Shown here: one piece after another, positions 33,039-42,583 of the stretch | How positions within the stretch are numbered: the first letter of the stretch is position 1 | How the letters are laid out: each line of letters opens with the position of its first letter | Assembly (NCBI RefSeq): GCF_001570525.1 | Contig: NZ_BBXC01000008.1 | Location: 310,001-374,000 of the forward strand | Direction: 5' to 3' | DNA: 64,000 nucleotides | Source: Herbidospora sakaeratensis | Lineage (GTDB): Bacteria; Actinomycetota; Actinomycetes; Streptosporangiales; Streptosporangiaceae | The notes under the pieces: generated by a model | Database searches by the model: none | Seen by the model: only the letters and a program-made list of their open reading frames with translations | Told to the model about the DNA's origin: nothing | Program-made: the position numbers and the translations under genes

Positions 33039-35929
33039 ACCTGGTGGAGATCCGTCCGGGGGTCTATCACGACTCGGTCAGCCTGATGCGGGTCAGCCAG
33101 GCGCTGACCGGCCGCCCGGGGGTCGAACTGGCGATCGTGGCGATGGCGACGGCCCTGAACGTCGAACTCGCCGCCGACGCGGGCTTCGACGTCCCGGCCG
33201 CGACGGCCGGCGACCTGCTGGTCGCGATCCGGGCGACGACGGACGCCGAGCTCCACGACGCCGCGGCCGACCTGGAACGGCAGTTGTCGGCCCGGGCCGA
33301 GACGCGCGGCCGCGAGGAGGCCCTCCCCCGCACGATCCGGGCCGCCACGCGCCTGGCCGACCCGTCGGCGGTCGTGCTGGTCAGCGTGCCGGGCGAGCAC
33401 GCCTTCACCGAGGCGATGGAGGCGGTCGACGCCGGCCACTCCGTGATGATCTTCAGCGACAACGTGCCGGTGGCGCGCGAAGTGACGCTCAAGGACCTCG
33501 CCCGCGAGCGCGGCGTGCTGGTCATGGGCCCCGACTGCGGCACCGCCGTCGTCGGCGGCGCGGGCCTGGGCTTCGCCAACGTGGTCCGCCCCGGCGCGGT
33601 CGGCGTGGTCGCCGCCTCCGGGACCGGCGCGCAGCAGCTCACCACCCTGCTCGACCTGGCCGGGGTCGGCGTCAGCCACGTGCTCGGCGTCGGCGGCCGC
33701 GACCTGGGCGCCGAGGTCGGCGGCCGGTCCGCCCTCCAGGCCCTGGACGCCCTGATCGCCGACCCCGCGACCGAACTGGTCGTCGTGGTCTCCAAGCCCC
33801 CGGACCCCGGCGTGGCGGCCCGCCTGGGCGAGGCGATCGCCAAGAGCCCCAAGCCCGTCATCACGGCCCTGCTCGGCGAGGGGCAGCCCGACCTCACCGC
33901 GGCGGCCGAATCGGTGCTGCGCGCCGTCGGCGCCGCGATCCCGGTCTGGCCCAGCTGGCCCGGCAACACCGAACCCGGCGGCGGCCCCCTGCGCGGCCTC
34001 TACTCGGGCGGCACCCTCTGCACCGAGGCCCGCCTGATCGCCGGCACGGGCGACTTCACCGACTTCGGCGACGACGAGTACACCGTGGGCCGCGCCCACC
34101 CCATGATCGACCCCGCCCTCCGCCTGGAGGCCCTCGACGCGGTGACCGAGGGCGTCGTGCTCCTGGACGTCGTCCTGGGCCACGGCTCCGACCCCGACCC
34201 GGCCGCCTCCCTGTCGGCCGCCGTCGCCGCCGCGAAGTCGCGCGGCGTGTCCGTCGTGGTCGCCCTGGTCGGCACGGAGGGCGACCCCCAGAACCTCCAG
34301 GCCCAGGCGGCCCGCCTGTTCGAATCGGGCGCCGAGGTCTACACCTCGAACGCCGAAGCGGCGAGGAGAGCGGCGGTCCTGGCGGGCATGCCCGCCTCAG
34401 AACCCCGCCCGGCCACCCGGCCCAAGCCCAACGCAGGCGAAACCAGCGCGGCCGGGACCGGTGCGGCCGGGAGCGGCGCGGCCTTGAACGGCGGCGGAGC
34501 CGAGGCGCCTGGAGAGGCGGCAGCCTCTCAGGGCGGGTGGGCGGGCCATCCTCTGGCCATGCTCTCGGCGGAGCCCTCGGTCATCTCGGTGGGCGCGTCG
34601 ATCCTGGCCGAGGCGCTCGACCAGCAGGCCGTGGTGCACACGTCCGTCGACTGGCGGCCTCCCGTCCAGGGGATGGCCGCCGACCTGGCGGCCGTCATGG
34701 CCGATCCGCGGCGGAAGGCGGCCAACGAGAAGGCCGTGGGCCGGATGCTCAGCGCGCGGCCGCATCTCGTGGGGGTCAGGCGGGCCGGAGACGTCCTGGA
34801 CCTCCCGAAGGGGACCTTCTTCCACGCCGGGCCGCCCATCGAGTGGGAACGGGCCTCCGGGCCCATGCGGGGCGCGCTCATCGGCGGGATGTTGTTCGAG
34901 GGGCTCGCCGCCGACGCCGAGGAGGCCGAGCGGAAGCTCGCGGGGGGCGAGGTCACGCTCGACTCCTGTCACCACCACCGGACCGTCGGGCCCATGGCGG
35001 GCGTCGTGTCCCCGTCCATGTGGATGCTGGAGGTGCACGACGCCGAGAACGGCGGCACCGCCTACTGCTCGCTCAACGAGGGGCTGGGCAAGGTGCTCCG
35101 CTACGGCGCCTACGGGCCCGAGGTGATCGAGCGGCTGCGGTGGATGGGCGAGGTCCTGGGCCCGGCGCTGGCCGAGGTCATGAAGGTCACCGGCCCGCTC
35201 GACCTGCGCAACCTGATCGCGCAGGCCCTCCAGATGGGCGACGAGCTGCACAACCGCAACCGGGCCGCCACCTCTCTCATGGTCAGGGAGCTCGCCCCGG
35301 CCATCGTCGACGCCGTCCCGAACCGGGCCGCCGAGATCCTCCGGTTCGTCAACGGCAACGACCACTTCTTCCTCAACGCCGGCATGGCCGCCGCCAAGGT
35401 CGCCGCCGACGCGGCGCGGAACGTCGAGGGCTCCTCGATGGTCGTGGCGATGGCCCGCAACGGCACCGACTTCGGCATCCAGGTCTCCGGCCTCGGCGAC
35501 CGCTGGTTCACCGGCCCGGCGGGCGTGCCCGACGGCCTCTATCTGGGCGCCTACGGCCCCGATGACGCCAACCCCGACATCGGCGACTCGACCATCACCG
35601 AGACCGTCGGCCTGGGCGGCTTCTCGATGGCCGCCGCGCCGGCGATCGTCCGGTTCGTGGGCGGCGACGTCGCCGACGCGGTCGCCGCCACCACCGCCAT
35701 GTACGAGATCACTCTCGCCGAGCACCCCGTTTACCAGATCCCGGGTCTCGGGTTCCGCGGCACGCCCGCCGGTATCGATGTCACACTGGTCACGCGGACC
35801 TCGGTGCTGCCGGTAGTCAATACGGGTATCGCCGGGCGCGTCGCCGGAACAGGGCAGGTCGGAGCGGGTCTGGTGAGTCCCCCGATGGAGGCTTTCACCG
35901 CCGCGCTGGCCGCTTTGGCCCGGGTTTAA
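33035..35929 (+). CDS. fdrA: FdrA-DUF1116 fusion, putative oxamate carbamoyltransferase
   Basis: 964 residues. Residues about 1-455 are FdrA-like (EIRPGVYHDSVSLMRVSQ, VMGPDCGTAVVGGAGLGFANVVRPG, AASGTGAQQL, YSGGTLCTEARLIAG). About 455-508 is an Ala/Gly/Pro linker of low complexity. About 510-964 is DUF1116/YlbE-like (PSVISVGASILAEALDQQ, CHHHRTVGPMAGVVSPSMW, RNRAATSLMVREL, GNDHFFLNAGMAAAKVAADAA). In Escherichia coli these are separate proteins, AllF and AllG. The fusion fixes their 1:1 ratio. Its partner DUF2877 overlaps it by four bases and the carbamate kinase is at the left window edge. The enzymatic role is by homology only. Confidence 0.86.
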   Translation: MNLVEIRPGVYHDSVSLMRVSQALTGRPGVELAIVAMATALNVELAADAGFDVPAATAGDLLVAIRATTDAELHDAAADLERQLSARAETRGREEALPRTIRAATRLADPSAVVLVSVPGEHAFTEAMEAVDAGHSVMIFSDNVPVAREVTLKDLARERGVLVMGPDCGTAVVGGAGLGFANVVRPGAVGVVAASGTGAQQLTTLLDLAGVGVSHVLGVGGRDLGAEVGGRSALQALDALIADPATELVVVVSKPPDPGVAARLGEAIAKSPKPVITALLGEGQPDLTAAAESVLRAVGAAIPVWPSWPGNTEPGGGPLRGLYSGGTLCTEARLIAGTGDFTDFGDDEYTVGRAHPMIDPALRLEALDAVTEGVVLLDVVLGHGSDPDPAASLSAAVAAAKSRGVSVVVALVGTEGDPQNLQAQAARLFESGAEVYTSNAEAARRAAVLAGMPASEPRPATRPKPNAGETSAAGTGAAGSGAALNGGGAEAPGEAAASQGGWAGHPLAMLSAEPSVISVGASILAEALDQQAVVHTSVDWRPPVQGMAADLAAVMADPRRKAANEKAVGRMLSARPHLVGVRRAGDVLDLPKGTFFHAGPPIEWERASGPMRGALIGGMLFEGLAADAEEAERKLAGGEVTLDSCHHHRTVGPMAGVVSPSMWMLEVHDAENGGTAYCSLNEGLGKVLRYGAYGPEVIERLRWMGEVLGPALAEVMKVTGPLDLRNLIAQALQMGDELHNRNRAATSLMVRELAPAIVDAVPNRAAEILRFVNGNDHFFLNAGMAAAKVAADAARNVEGSSMVVAMARNGTDFGIQVSGLGDRWFTGPAGVPDGLYLGAYGPDDANPDIGDSTITETVGLGGFSMAAAPAIVRFVGGDVADAVAATTAMYEITLAEHPVYQIPGLGFRGTPAGIDVTLVTRTSVLPVVNTGIAGRVAGTGQVGAGLVSPPMEAFTAALAALARV

Positions 35930-36030
35930 TTCCCTTTGACCCTGGTTTGACCCTAATATCGGTGGCCAACCTCAGAAAATCGCGCGGGTATCTCGCGCGG
36001 CCCGGACGAGGAGAATTGGGGACCCCGCCT

Positions 36031-38037
36031 ATGACGACCGATCGCCTGCTCGGTATGGTCCCCGATGGTCAGGGCGGGACGCCCGAGGGGCAGGGCAGGC
36101 TCGTCGGCCGCCGCTACCGGCTCTTGTCGCCGGTCGGCCGTGGCGGCATGGGAATGGTGTGGCACGCCCACGACGTGCTGCTCGACCGCGACGTCGCGGT
36201 CAAGGAGCTGATCCTCCCCTACGGCCTCGACCAGCAGGGCCGCCAGACCGCCCACACGCGCATGCTCCGCGAGGCCCGTTCGGCCGCGCGGCTGAGCCAC
36301 CCGGGCATCGTGACCGTCCACGACGTCGTCGAGGAGGACGGCCGCCCCTGGATCGTGATGGAGCTGGTCCGGGCCTGGTCGCTGGAGCAGGCGGTGCGCC
36401 AGAGCGGGCCGCTGCCGGTCGTCCAGGCCGCCGAGATCGGCATAAGGGTGCTCGACGCGCTGCGCCACGCGCACGCCGCCGGCATCCTCCACCGCGACGT
36501 CAAGCCGGGCAACGTGCTGCTGACGGCCGACCGCGTGGTCCTCACCGACTTCGGCATCGCCGCCATCGAGGGCGACGTGTCGATCACCCACCCCGGCCTG
36601 CTGATGGGCTCCCCGGCGTACATCCCGCCGGAGCGGCTCCAGGGCCGCCCGATCACGTTCGCGGCCGACCTGTGGTCGTTCGGCGCCACCCTCTACGCGG
36701 CGGTGGAGGGCCGGCCCCCGTACGAGGGCCCCGACGCCGTCGCCGTGCTGGGCGCGGTGCTGACCCAGGAGCCCAACCGCCCCGGGCGGGCGGGCGCGCT
36801 GATGGGCGTCATCGAGGGCCTGCTGCGCAAGAACCCGGCCGACCGGCTGCCCGCCGCGCAGGTGTCCGACATGCTCGAGCACGTGCTGCGCCAGCACGGT
36901 CTCGGCGTGCGCCCGACCGCCCCGCCGCAGAGCCCGGCGCAGGCCGCGCCGCAGGGCCCGGCCACGCCCTCCCCCGCGCCGACCCCCGCCGACCAGACCC
37001 CGGTTCAGATGCTGCCGCCACTCGACCCGCCCTCCGGACCGATGCCCTCGCGCATCATCGAGACCCCGTCGGGTCCGGTCCGGGTGCCGTACGACCCCAA
37101 CAGCCCTTCGGGCGGCTACCCGATGGGCGCCGCCAAGCCCGACCCGATGAGCAGCCCGACCGGCGACCTCTCCTCGACGGGCGGCGTGTCGTTCTTCGCG
37201 CCGATCACCCCGTCGAAGCCCGGTGGCCCGAGCCGTCCGGCCCCCGCCGTCGCTGCGCAGACCCCGGGCGGCTGGCCGATGCCCGACCAGAAGGACCTGC
37301 CCGAGTTCGGCGACCTGGGCAAGGACACCCGCGCCGGGAAGTCGTTCGACGGGCCGGCTGAGAAGGCCCCCGAGCGCAGGCCCGCCGCGCCTCGGCCCTC
37401 GCGCCGCCGCAAGGAGCCCGACGACGAGCGCGGCAGCCGCAGCAGCCTGCTCGCGGTGGTCGCGGCCATCGCCGTGATCGCGGTCGTGGTGCTGGTGTTG
37501 TTGATCATGGTACCGGGCGACGACGCGCCCGCCGACCCGCGCAACCAGGCGGTGGCGACCGGCCCCGCCGACGGCGGCGCCGACGTGCCGGCCGTGCCCG
37601 CGACACCCGAGGGCGAGCTGCCCGAGGGGTTCCGCAACCACACCGTCGGCAACGTCACGGTCGCCGTCCCCGACACCTGGAAGGTCGCCGCGCAGGACGG
37701 CGCGGTCGTGCTGACCGGCCCGAAGGACAGCGGGCAGAGCGGCCTGATCGAGGAGATCCCCGACGGCGGCCTCGACGCCCTGAAGACGGCCGAGGGCAAG
37801 GCGTCGTTCGAGGAGTACACCCAGTTGCAGCTGGCCGAGGTGGAGTACCGCTGGCCGGCCGCCGAATGGGAGTACACCCACCGCGACGCCGCGAACGTGA
37901 CCGTGCACACGGCCGTCCGCTACGTCACGGTCGACGGCCGCTCCTACGCGATCACCTTCACCGCGCCCGACTACGACTGGACCGAGAGCGCCGCGAGCGT
38001 GCGCGCGACCCTGTGGAACTCCTTCACCCCGGCATAA
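36031..38037 (+). CDS. membrane-anchored Ser/Thr protein kinase
   Basis: 668 residues. The kinase domain (about residues 28-300) has the glycine loop VGRGGMGMVW, VAVKE with Lys58, HRDVKPGN with Asp156, DFGIAAIEG, MGSPAYIPPER and WSFGATLYAAVEGRPPY, all intact. A Pro/Ser-rich juxtamembrane linker (about 310-465) leads to one transmembrane helix at about 470-495. An extracellular domain of about 170 residues (FRNHTVGNVTVAVPDTWKV, YVTVDGRSYAITFTAPDYDW) resembles a small secreted lipoprotein-type fold. ATG at 36031 is preferred over the upstream GTG. It starts 101 bases after fdrA. Confidence 0.93.
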   Translation: MTTDRLLGMVPDGQGGTPEGQGRLVGRRYRLLSPVGRGGMGMVWHAHDVLLDRDVAVKELILPYGLDQQGRQTAHTRMLREARSAARLSHPGIVTVHDVVEEDGRPWIVMELVRAWSLEQAVRQSGPLPVVQAAEIGIRVLDALRHAHAAGILHRDVKPGNVLLTADRVVLTDFGIAAIEGDVSITHPGLLMGSPAYIPPERLQGRPITFAADLWSFGATLYAAVEGRPPYEGPDAVAVLGAVLTQEPNRPGRAGALMGVIEGLLRKNPADRLPAAQVSDMLEHVLRQHGLGVRPTAPPQSPAQAAPQGPATPSPAPTPADQTPVQMLPPLDPPSGPMPSRIIETPSGPVRVPYDPNSPSGGYPMGAAKPDPMSSPTGDLSSTGGVSFFAPITPSKPGGPSRPAPAVAAQTPGGWPMPDQKDLPEFGDLGKDTRAGKSFDGPAEKAPERRPAAPRPSRRRKEPDDERGSRSSLLAVVAAIAVIAVVVLVLLIMVPGDDAPADPRNQAVATGPADGGADVPAVPATPEGELPEGFRNHTVGNVTVAVPDTWKVAAQDGAVVLTGPKDSGQSGLIEEIPDGGLDALKTAEGKASFEEYTQLQLAEVEYRWPAAEWEYTHRDAANVTVHTAVRYVTVDGRSYAITFTAPDYDWTESAASVRATLWNSFTPA

Positions 38038-38080
38038 AACCCGCTTTTTACGCTGTCATGAGCCATGCCAGACTTCGCTC

Positions 38081-39340
38081 ATGACAGCGATCCCCCTCAC
38101 GTCCCACCAGAAGGTGCAACGCCGGACTCTCGGAGTGCTCTCCCTGGTGCAGATCGTGTCGGGGATGGGCATCGCCGTGGTGCTCGCGCTGAGCTCCCTC
38201 ATGGTGTACGACCTCTCGGGCTCCGAGGCGATCAGCGGCCTGGCCGGCACCGCCACGGTGCTGGGCACCGCGTTGATGGCGCTCCCGGCGGCCAGGGCGG
38301 CCGACGGCGGCGGCCGTAGAGCGGGGCTGTCGCTCGCCTACGGAGCCGCGTTCCTCGGCTGCCTGGCGGCGGTGGCGTCGATGGAGCTGGGATCGTGGCC
38401 GCTGCTGCTGCTCTCGCTGATCCTCATCGGGGCGGGCAGCGCCGGAAACCTGTCGGCCCGCTACGCGGCCACCGACCTGGCCCCACCGGGCCGCACCGCC
38501 CGCCACCTGTCGCTCGTCGTCTGGGCGGCCACGATCGGCAGCGTCGCGGGCCCCAACCTGGCCGACCCGGCCGACGCGCTCGGCGTCGAGCTGGGGCTGG
38601 CGCCCACGGCCGGCCCGTTCGCGCTGGCCGCGACCGCGTTCGCGGTCTCCCTGCTGGTGATCAACGCGGGGCTGCGGCCCGACCCCCTGCTGCTGGCCCG
38701 GCAGGCCCGCGCGGTGCCGGTCGCCCGGCGGCGGCAGCCGCTGCGTGAGGCGGTGGCGACGGTGCGGGCCACCCCGGCGGCCCGGATCGGGCTGCTGACG
38801 ATCGCGGCCGGGCACACCGCGATGGTGTCGGTGATGTCGATGACGCCCGTCCACCTCGCGCACGGGCACGCCGAGATCTCGGTCATCGGGATGGTGCTGA
38901 GCCTGCACATCGCCGGCATGTTCATGTTCTCGCCGCTGGTGGGCTGGGCCGCCGACCGGCTCGGCCGGGCCGTGGTCGCGACCGCCGGGATGGGCATCCT
39001 GGTGGCCGCCGGGCTGCTGGCCGCGTTCGGCGGGCACAACGTGCCGGTGATCACGGCGGGCCTGATCCTGCTCGGCCTGGGCTGGTCGTGCTCCCTGGTC
39101 GCGGGGTCGGCGATGCTGACCGAGGCGGTCGACCTGGAGCGCCGCCCGGCCGTGCAGGGCCTCTCCGACCTGACGATGAACGTGTGCGGGGCCGCCGGCG
39201 CGCTGCTGGCCGGCGCGATCGTCGGCACGATCTCCTACCTGGCCCTCGGCCTGATCACGGCGGCGCTGACCGGGCTGACCGGGGTGGTCATTTGGCGTCG
39301 GCGTAGCACCGCACCGGCGTCGCGCCCATCGGGAACCTGA
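38081..39340 (+). CDS. MFS transporter
   Basis: 419 residues, about 12 membrane helices. Typical major-facilitator loops are GTATVLGTALMALPAARAADGGGRR between helices 2 and 3 and GWAADRLGRAVVATAG in the second half. The conserved ERRPAVQGLSDLTMNVCGAAGALL also fits drug-exporter-like members found in actinobacteria. The substrate is unknown. ATG at 38081. Its 3' end overlaps the convergent DNA polymerase gene by 53 bases. Confidence 0.88.
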   Translation: MTAIPLTSHQKVQRRTLGVLSLVQIVSGMGIAVVLALSSLMVYDLSGSEAISGLAGTATVLGTALMALPAARAADGGGRRAGLSLAYGAAFLGCLAAVASMELGSWPLLLLSLILIGAGSAGNLSARYAATDLAPPGRTARHLSLVVWAATIGSVAGPNLADPADALGVELGLAPTAGPFALAATAFAVSLLVINAGLRPDPLLLARQARAVPVARRRQPLREAVATVRATPAARIGLLTIAAGHTAMVSVMSMTPVHLAHGHAEISVIGMVLSLHIAGMFMFSPLVGWAADRLGRAVVATAGMGILVAAGLLAAFGGHNVPVITAGLILLGLGWSCSLVAGSAMLTEAVDLERRPAVQGLSDLTMNVCGAAGALLAGAIVGTISYLALGLITAALTGLTGVVIWRRRSTAPASRPSGT

Positions 39341-40883
39341 CCGGGGTCGCGCCGAACAGCAGGCGGGTCGCCTCCTCGGCGCTGGCCGCGATGGCGGCGG
39401 CCACCTCTCCGGCCTGGTCTTCGGGGCAGTGCACCATGACCTCGTCGTGCTGGAAGAACACCAGCCGCGCCGCGCCGGTCAGCCGCCCGCGCAACACGGC
39501 CATCAGGGTGAGCGCCCACTCGGCGGCGGTGGCCTGGACGACGAAGTTGCGGGTGAACCGCCCCCGGTCGCGGGCCGCGCGGCCCCCGTCGGGCCCGGAG
39601 ACCACCGCCCGCCAGCGGTCGGACGGCGGCGGGCTGGTGCGGCCCAGCCACGAGCGCACCACGCGGCCCTCCTCCCCGGCCCGCGCGGCGTCTTCGACGA
39701 AGGCGTAGGCCTGGGGGAAGCGGGAGCGCATCACGGCCAGCAGTTTGGGGGCGTCGCCGCTGGTGCCGCCGTACATGGCCGACAGCATGGCGATCTTGGC
39801 GGTGTCGCGCTGGCCGCCGAACGCCTGGGCCAGCGCGGCGTAGAGGTCGATCTCGCCGGCGGCGCGGGCCAGCCCCCGGTCGCCGGCCATCGCGGCCAGC
39901 ACCCGCGGTTCGAGCTGGGCGGCGTCGGCGACCACGAGCGTCCACCCGTCGTCGGCGACCACCGCCTTCCGCATCACCTTCGGGATCTGCAGCGCCCCTC
40001 CCCCGCTGGTCGCCCACCGCCCGCTGACCACGCCGCCGACGACGTACTCGGTCCGCAGCCGGTCGTCGCGCACCCACTGGTCGGCCCACGCCCACCCGTG
40101 GGCGCTGAACAACCGCGCCAGCTCCTTGTACGCCAGCAGCGGCGCCACCCCCGGGTGGTCGACCTGCTTCAGCACGTGGGACCGGGTGGACGGCACCTCG
40201 ACCCCGGCCGCCTTGAACGCCTTCACGAGCTGCTGCGGCGAGTCGGGGTTGACCGCCCGCCCGAACGCCGCCGCCACCTGGTCGGCGAGCGCCTGGAGCC
40301 GGGCGGGCCGCATGCCGTGGGCGGGCCGGGGCCCGAGCAAGTCGGTCAGCAGCGCCTCGTGGACCGACTCGCGCCAGGGCATGCCCTCGTGGCGCATCTC
40401 GGCGGCGACCAGCCCGCCGGCCGACTCGGCCGCCACCAGCAGCCGGAACCGCCCGGGTTCGGGCAGCGCCGCGATGCGGGCGGCCTGCGCGGCGGCCACC
40501 TCGTCGACGAGCGCGGCCCCCGGCTCGGCCGGCGCGGGCGCGGGGTCGAACAGCGACCCCTGGGCGGCCTCGGGGGTCTCGTGGCGGTCTTCGGGCACCG
40601 GCAGGCCGTGGAGCCGCGCGTGGGCGGCCTCGGCCGACCGGGGTTCGCCGTAGCGGCCCTCGGCGGCCAGCAGCAGGTTCTCGGTCAGCGCGACGTCGTG
40701 GCAGCGGCCCACCCGCACGCCCCGGGCCAGCAGCCCCGGGTAGATCCGCCGCGTGTCGGCCCACACCCACCGGGGCGCCTCCCGCGCCTCGACCTCGGCC
40801 ACCGCCGCCGGAAGGTCGGCCACCGGGCCTCCGGGCAGCAGCTCACCACTGCCGTCTTTCAGCCCGGAGACCACCACTTGCAC
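39288..40883 (-). CDS. stand-alone family-A DNA polymerase (3'-5' exonuclease/polymerase-like)
   Basis: 531 residues. The C-terminal half follows DNA polymerase I: GRWATSGGGALQIPKVMRKAVV, motif A VVADAAQLEPRVLA, motif B RDTAKIAMLSAMYGG and motif C FFQHDEVMVHCPED. Catalytic Asp of motifs A and C and Lys of motif B are kept. Motif B has Leu-Ser where polymerase I has Phe-Gly. The N-terminal 200 residues are in the place of the exonuclease domain but its acidic motifs are not obvious. There is no 5' nuclease domain. Such proteins occur besides the true polA in actinobacteria; their role, perhaps repair, is not settled. Confidence 0.85.
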   Translation of the reverse strand: MQVVVSGLKDGSGELLPGGPVADLPAAVAEVEAREAPRWVWADTRRIYPGLLARGVRVGRCHDVALTENLLLAAEGRYGEPRSAEAAHARLHGLPVPEDRHETPEAAQGSLFDPAPAPAEPGAALVDEVAAAQAARIAALPEPGRFRLLVAAESAGGLVAAEMRHEGMPWRESVHEALLTDLLGPRPAHGMRPARLQALADQVAAAFGRAVNPDSPQQLVKAFKAAGVEVPSTRSHVLKQVDHPGVAPLLAYKELARLFSAHGWAWADQWVRDDRLRTEYVVGGVVSGRWATSGGGALQIPKVMRKAVVADDGWTLVVADAAQLEPRVLAAMAGDRGLARAAGEIDLYAALAQAFGGQRDTAKIAMLSAMYGGTSGDAPKLLAVMRSRFPQAYAFVEDAARAGEEGRVVRSWLGRTSPPPSDRWRAVVSGPDGGRAARDRGRFTRNFVVQATAAEWALTLMAVLRGRLTGAARLVFFQHDEVMVHCPEDQAGEVAAAIAASAEEATRLLFGATPVRFPMGATPVRCYADAK

Positions 40884-41051
40884 GGTTCCACCCTGCCAGG
40901 CCCCACCGACAGTTCGTCGTCTGCCAGGCGGGCCCGGCGCCGGAGGACGGCCGGAGGTCGGGCGGGAGCCGTAAAGGAAGCCGGCATGAGCGGGACCTAA
41001 GCGGCCGAGCGGACCGGAGCCGAGCGGACCCCGGAAACGGAACCACCCGGT

Positions 41052-42563
41052 TCAGGCCAGCGGGATGATCACTTCGTCCTCGACCGGGGGTTCGAGCTCC
41101 TGGGCCAGGCACCCCGTCGCGGCGAAGCAGCGGATGCGCAGTTCGGTCGGGGTGACCGAGACGTGCAGGAAGCTCTTGAAGAACGGCGGGGTGTCCCAGT
41201 CGGTCAGCTCGGAGATCCAGCGGTGGAAGAAGCGGCCGACCGGCAGGTGGAAGGGCATCGGCCAGCCGCCGAGGAACCGGGCCGCCCACTTCATCCGGGC
41301 GGTGATCTTGACGGGCGGGGTGTCGCGGACCGGCTCGTTGCCGATCTGCCGCGACATCAGCGCCACGGCCTCCTCGGGCGTCAGGTAGAGCCACTTCATC
41401 CGCAGCTTGCGCGAGTAGAGCAGGCTGTAGAACGACAATGAGTCGCCGCGCAGCGGATAGCAGCGGAAGTCGTCTTCGTGCACCTTGTCGACGCGCGGGA
41501 TCGTGTGGGTGGCGTGCATGAACGCGCCGCCGCCGCCCGAGACGAGGTACTGGATCACCCGCCCGTCGACGTCGACCGGGAAGCGCTGGTAGTTGTGCAC
41601 GTCGCCGCCGATCGCCGCGACGTAGTTGCAGGCCGGGTCGCGCACGATCTCGTCGACGGTGCCGCCGCCCTCGATCGGGCAGGGTTTGTAGTCGTTGCGC
41701 ACGTAGATCGGCTTGCCGGTGATGAGCACCTTGGGCCGGGTGTCGGCCGACGAGACGTGGCGCAGCCACTCGCCCTGCTCGCGGTCGAGCGAGCCGGTGA
41801 TGCCGGTGTCGATGCCGACCAGCACGAGTTCGCCGAGGTCGAGCACCCAGTAGGGGGCCGGCTGCCGGGCCTCCTGGGTGGGCCTGCCGCGCATCTTCCA
41901 CGCCTCGGCCAGCGCGGCCTCGTCGATCGCCTCGGGCTTCTTCCAGAGCAGGCCGCGCAGCCCCGCCGGGGAGAGCCGGAAGCCCTCGCGCTCGACCTTG
42001 AGCGGCTTGGCGCCGCAGAAGACCCGCATGAAGCCGCCCAGGCCGTCGTACCAGTCGTGGTTGCCGGGGATGGCGTAGATGGGGGCGTCGTAGTCCTTGA
42101 ACGGGCGGAAGAACTTGTCGCAGTAGTCGCTCGCGGCGCCCGTGGGGTAGATCACGTCGCTGGCGATGACCGCGAAGTCGGTCGCGCCGCCCACCTTCAG
42201 CAGGCCGGGGACGACGGCGTACTGGGAGGCGTCGCCCTCGCCGGTGTCGCCGATCACGACGAACGAGTACTCCGGGCCCATCAGGCGGGTCATCCGGAAG
42301 TCGGGCTCGGCGCCGTTCTCCCGCATGGACGCCACCCAGCGGCGGCGCACCTCCGCCGACGGATCGCCGAACAACCCGGCGAGGATCTCGTTGCGCGACC
42401 GCCACAGGGTCTTCGGGTGCAACCACGTGAAGGTGTTCTTGTTGGGGCGCAGCGCCTGGAAGGTCCCGATCTCCTGGCAGTGCCACCCGGCGCCGTGTTC
42501 GGAGACCCGGGAGGAGACCTGCTTCCCGCGCGCGGCCGCAGCCTCGACGCCGATGTCCGCCAT
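41052..42563 (-). CDS. metallophosphoesterase (calcineurin-like)
   Basis: 503 residues. Metal-binding motifs are FVVIGDTGEGD, IASDVIYPTG, YAIPGNHDWYDGLGG and AAIGGDVHNYQRF with YLVSGGGGAFMHATH, in the order of calcineurin-like phosphoesterases. It is larger than the common size and has an N-terminal 90-residue extension with Trp/Arg-rich TFTWLHPKTLWRSRNE. There is no signal peptide. ATG at 42563 lies 20 bases after the stop of the upstream flavoprotein gene, so they form an operon. The substrate is unknown; a link to glycerol-phosphate metabolism is possible by neighbourhood. Confidence 0.85.
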   Translation of the reverse strand: MADIGVEAAAARGKQVSSRVSEHGAGWHCQEIGTFQALRPNKNTFTWLHPKTLWRSRNEILAGLFGDPSAEVRRRWVASMRENGAEPDFRMTRLMGPEYSFVVIGDTGEGDASQYAVVPGLLKVGGATDFAVIASDVIYPTGAASDYCDKFFRPFKDYDAPIYAIPGNHDWYDGLGGFMRVFCGAKPLKVEREGFRLSPAGLRGLLWKKPEAIDEAALAEAWKMRGRPTQEARQPAPYWVLDLGELVLVGIDTGITGSLDREQGEWLRHVSSADTRPKVLITGKPIYVRNDYKPCPIEGGGTVDEIVRDPACNYVAAIGGDVHNYQRFPVDVDGRVIQYLVSGGGGAFMHATHTIPRVDKVHEDDFRCYPLRGDSLSFYSLLYSRKLRMKWLYLTPEEAVALMSRQIGNEPVRDTPPVKITARMKWAARFLGGWPMPFHLPVGRFFHRWISELTDWDTPPFFKSFLHVSVTPTELRIRCFAATGCLAQELEPPVEDEVIIPLA

Positions 42564-42583
42564 ACGGTCAATCTTGCTCGGTT

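Noticed and set aside
40884-41051. Short direct repeats GCCGAGCGGACC in the polymerase/phosphoesterase gap as a mobile-element trace
   Set aside because: Only two imperfectly spaced copies in a GC-rich 168-base gap; no terminal repeats or transposase nearby.
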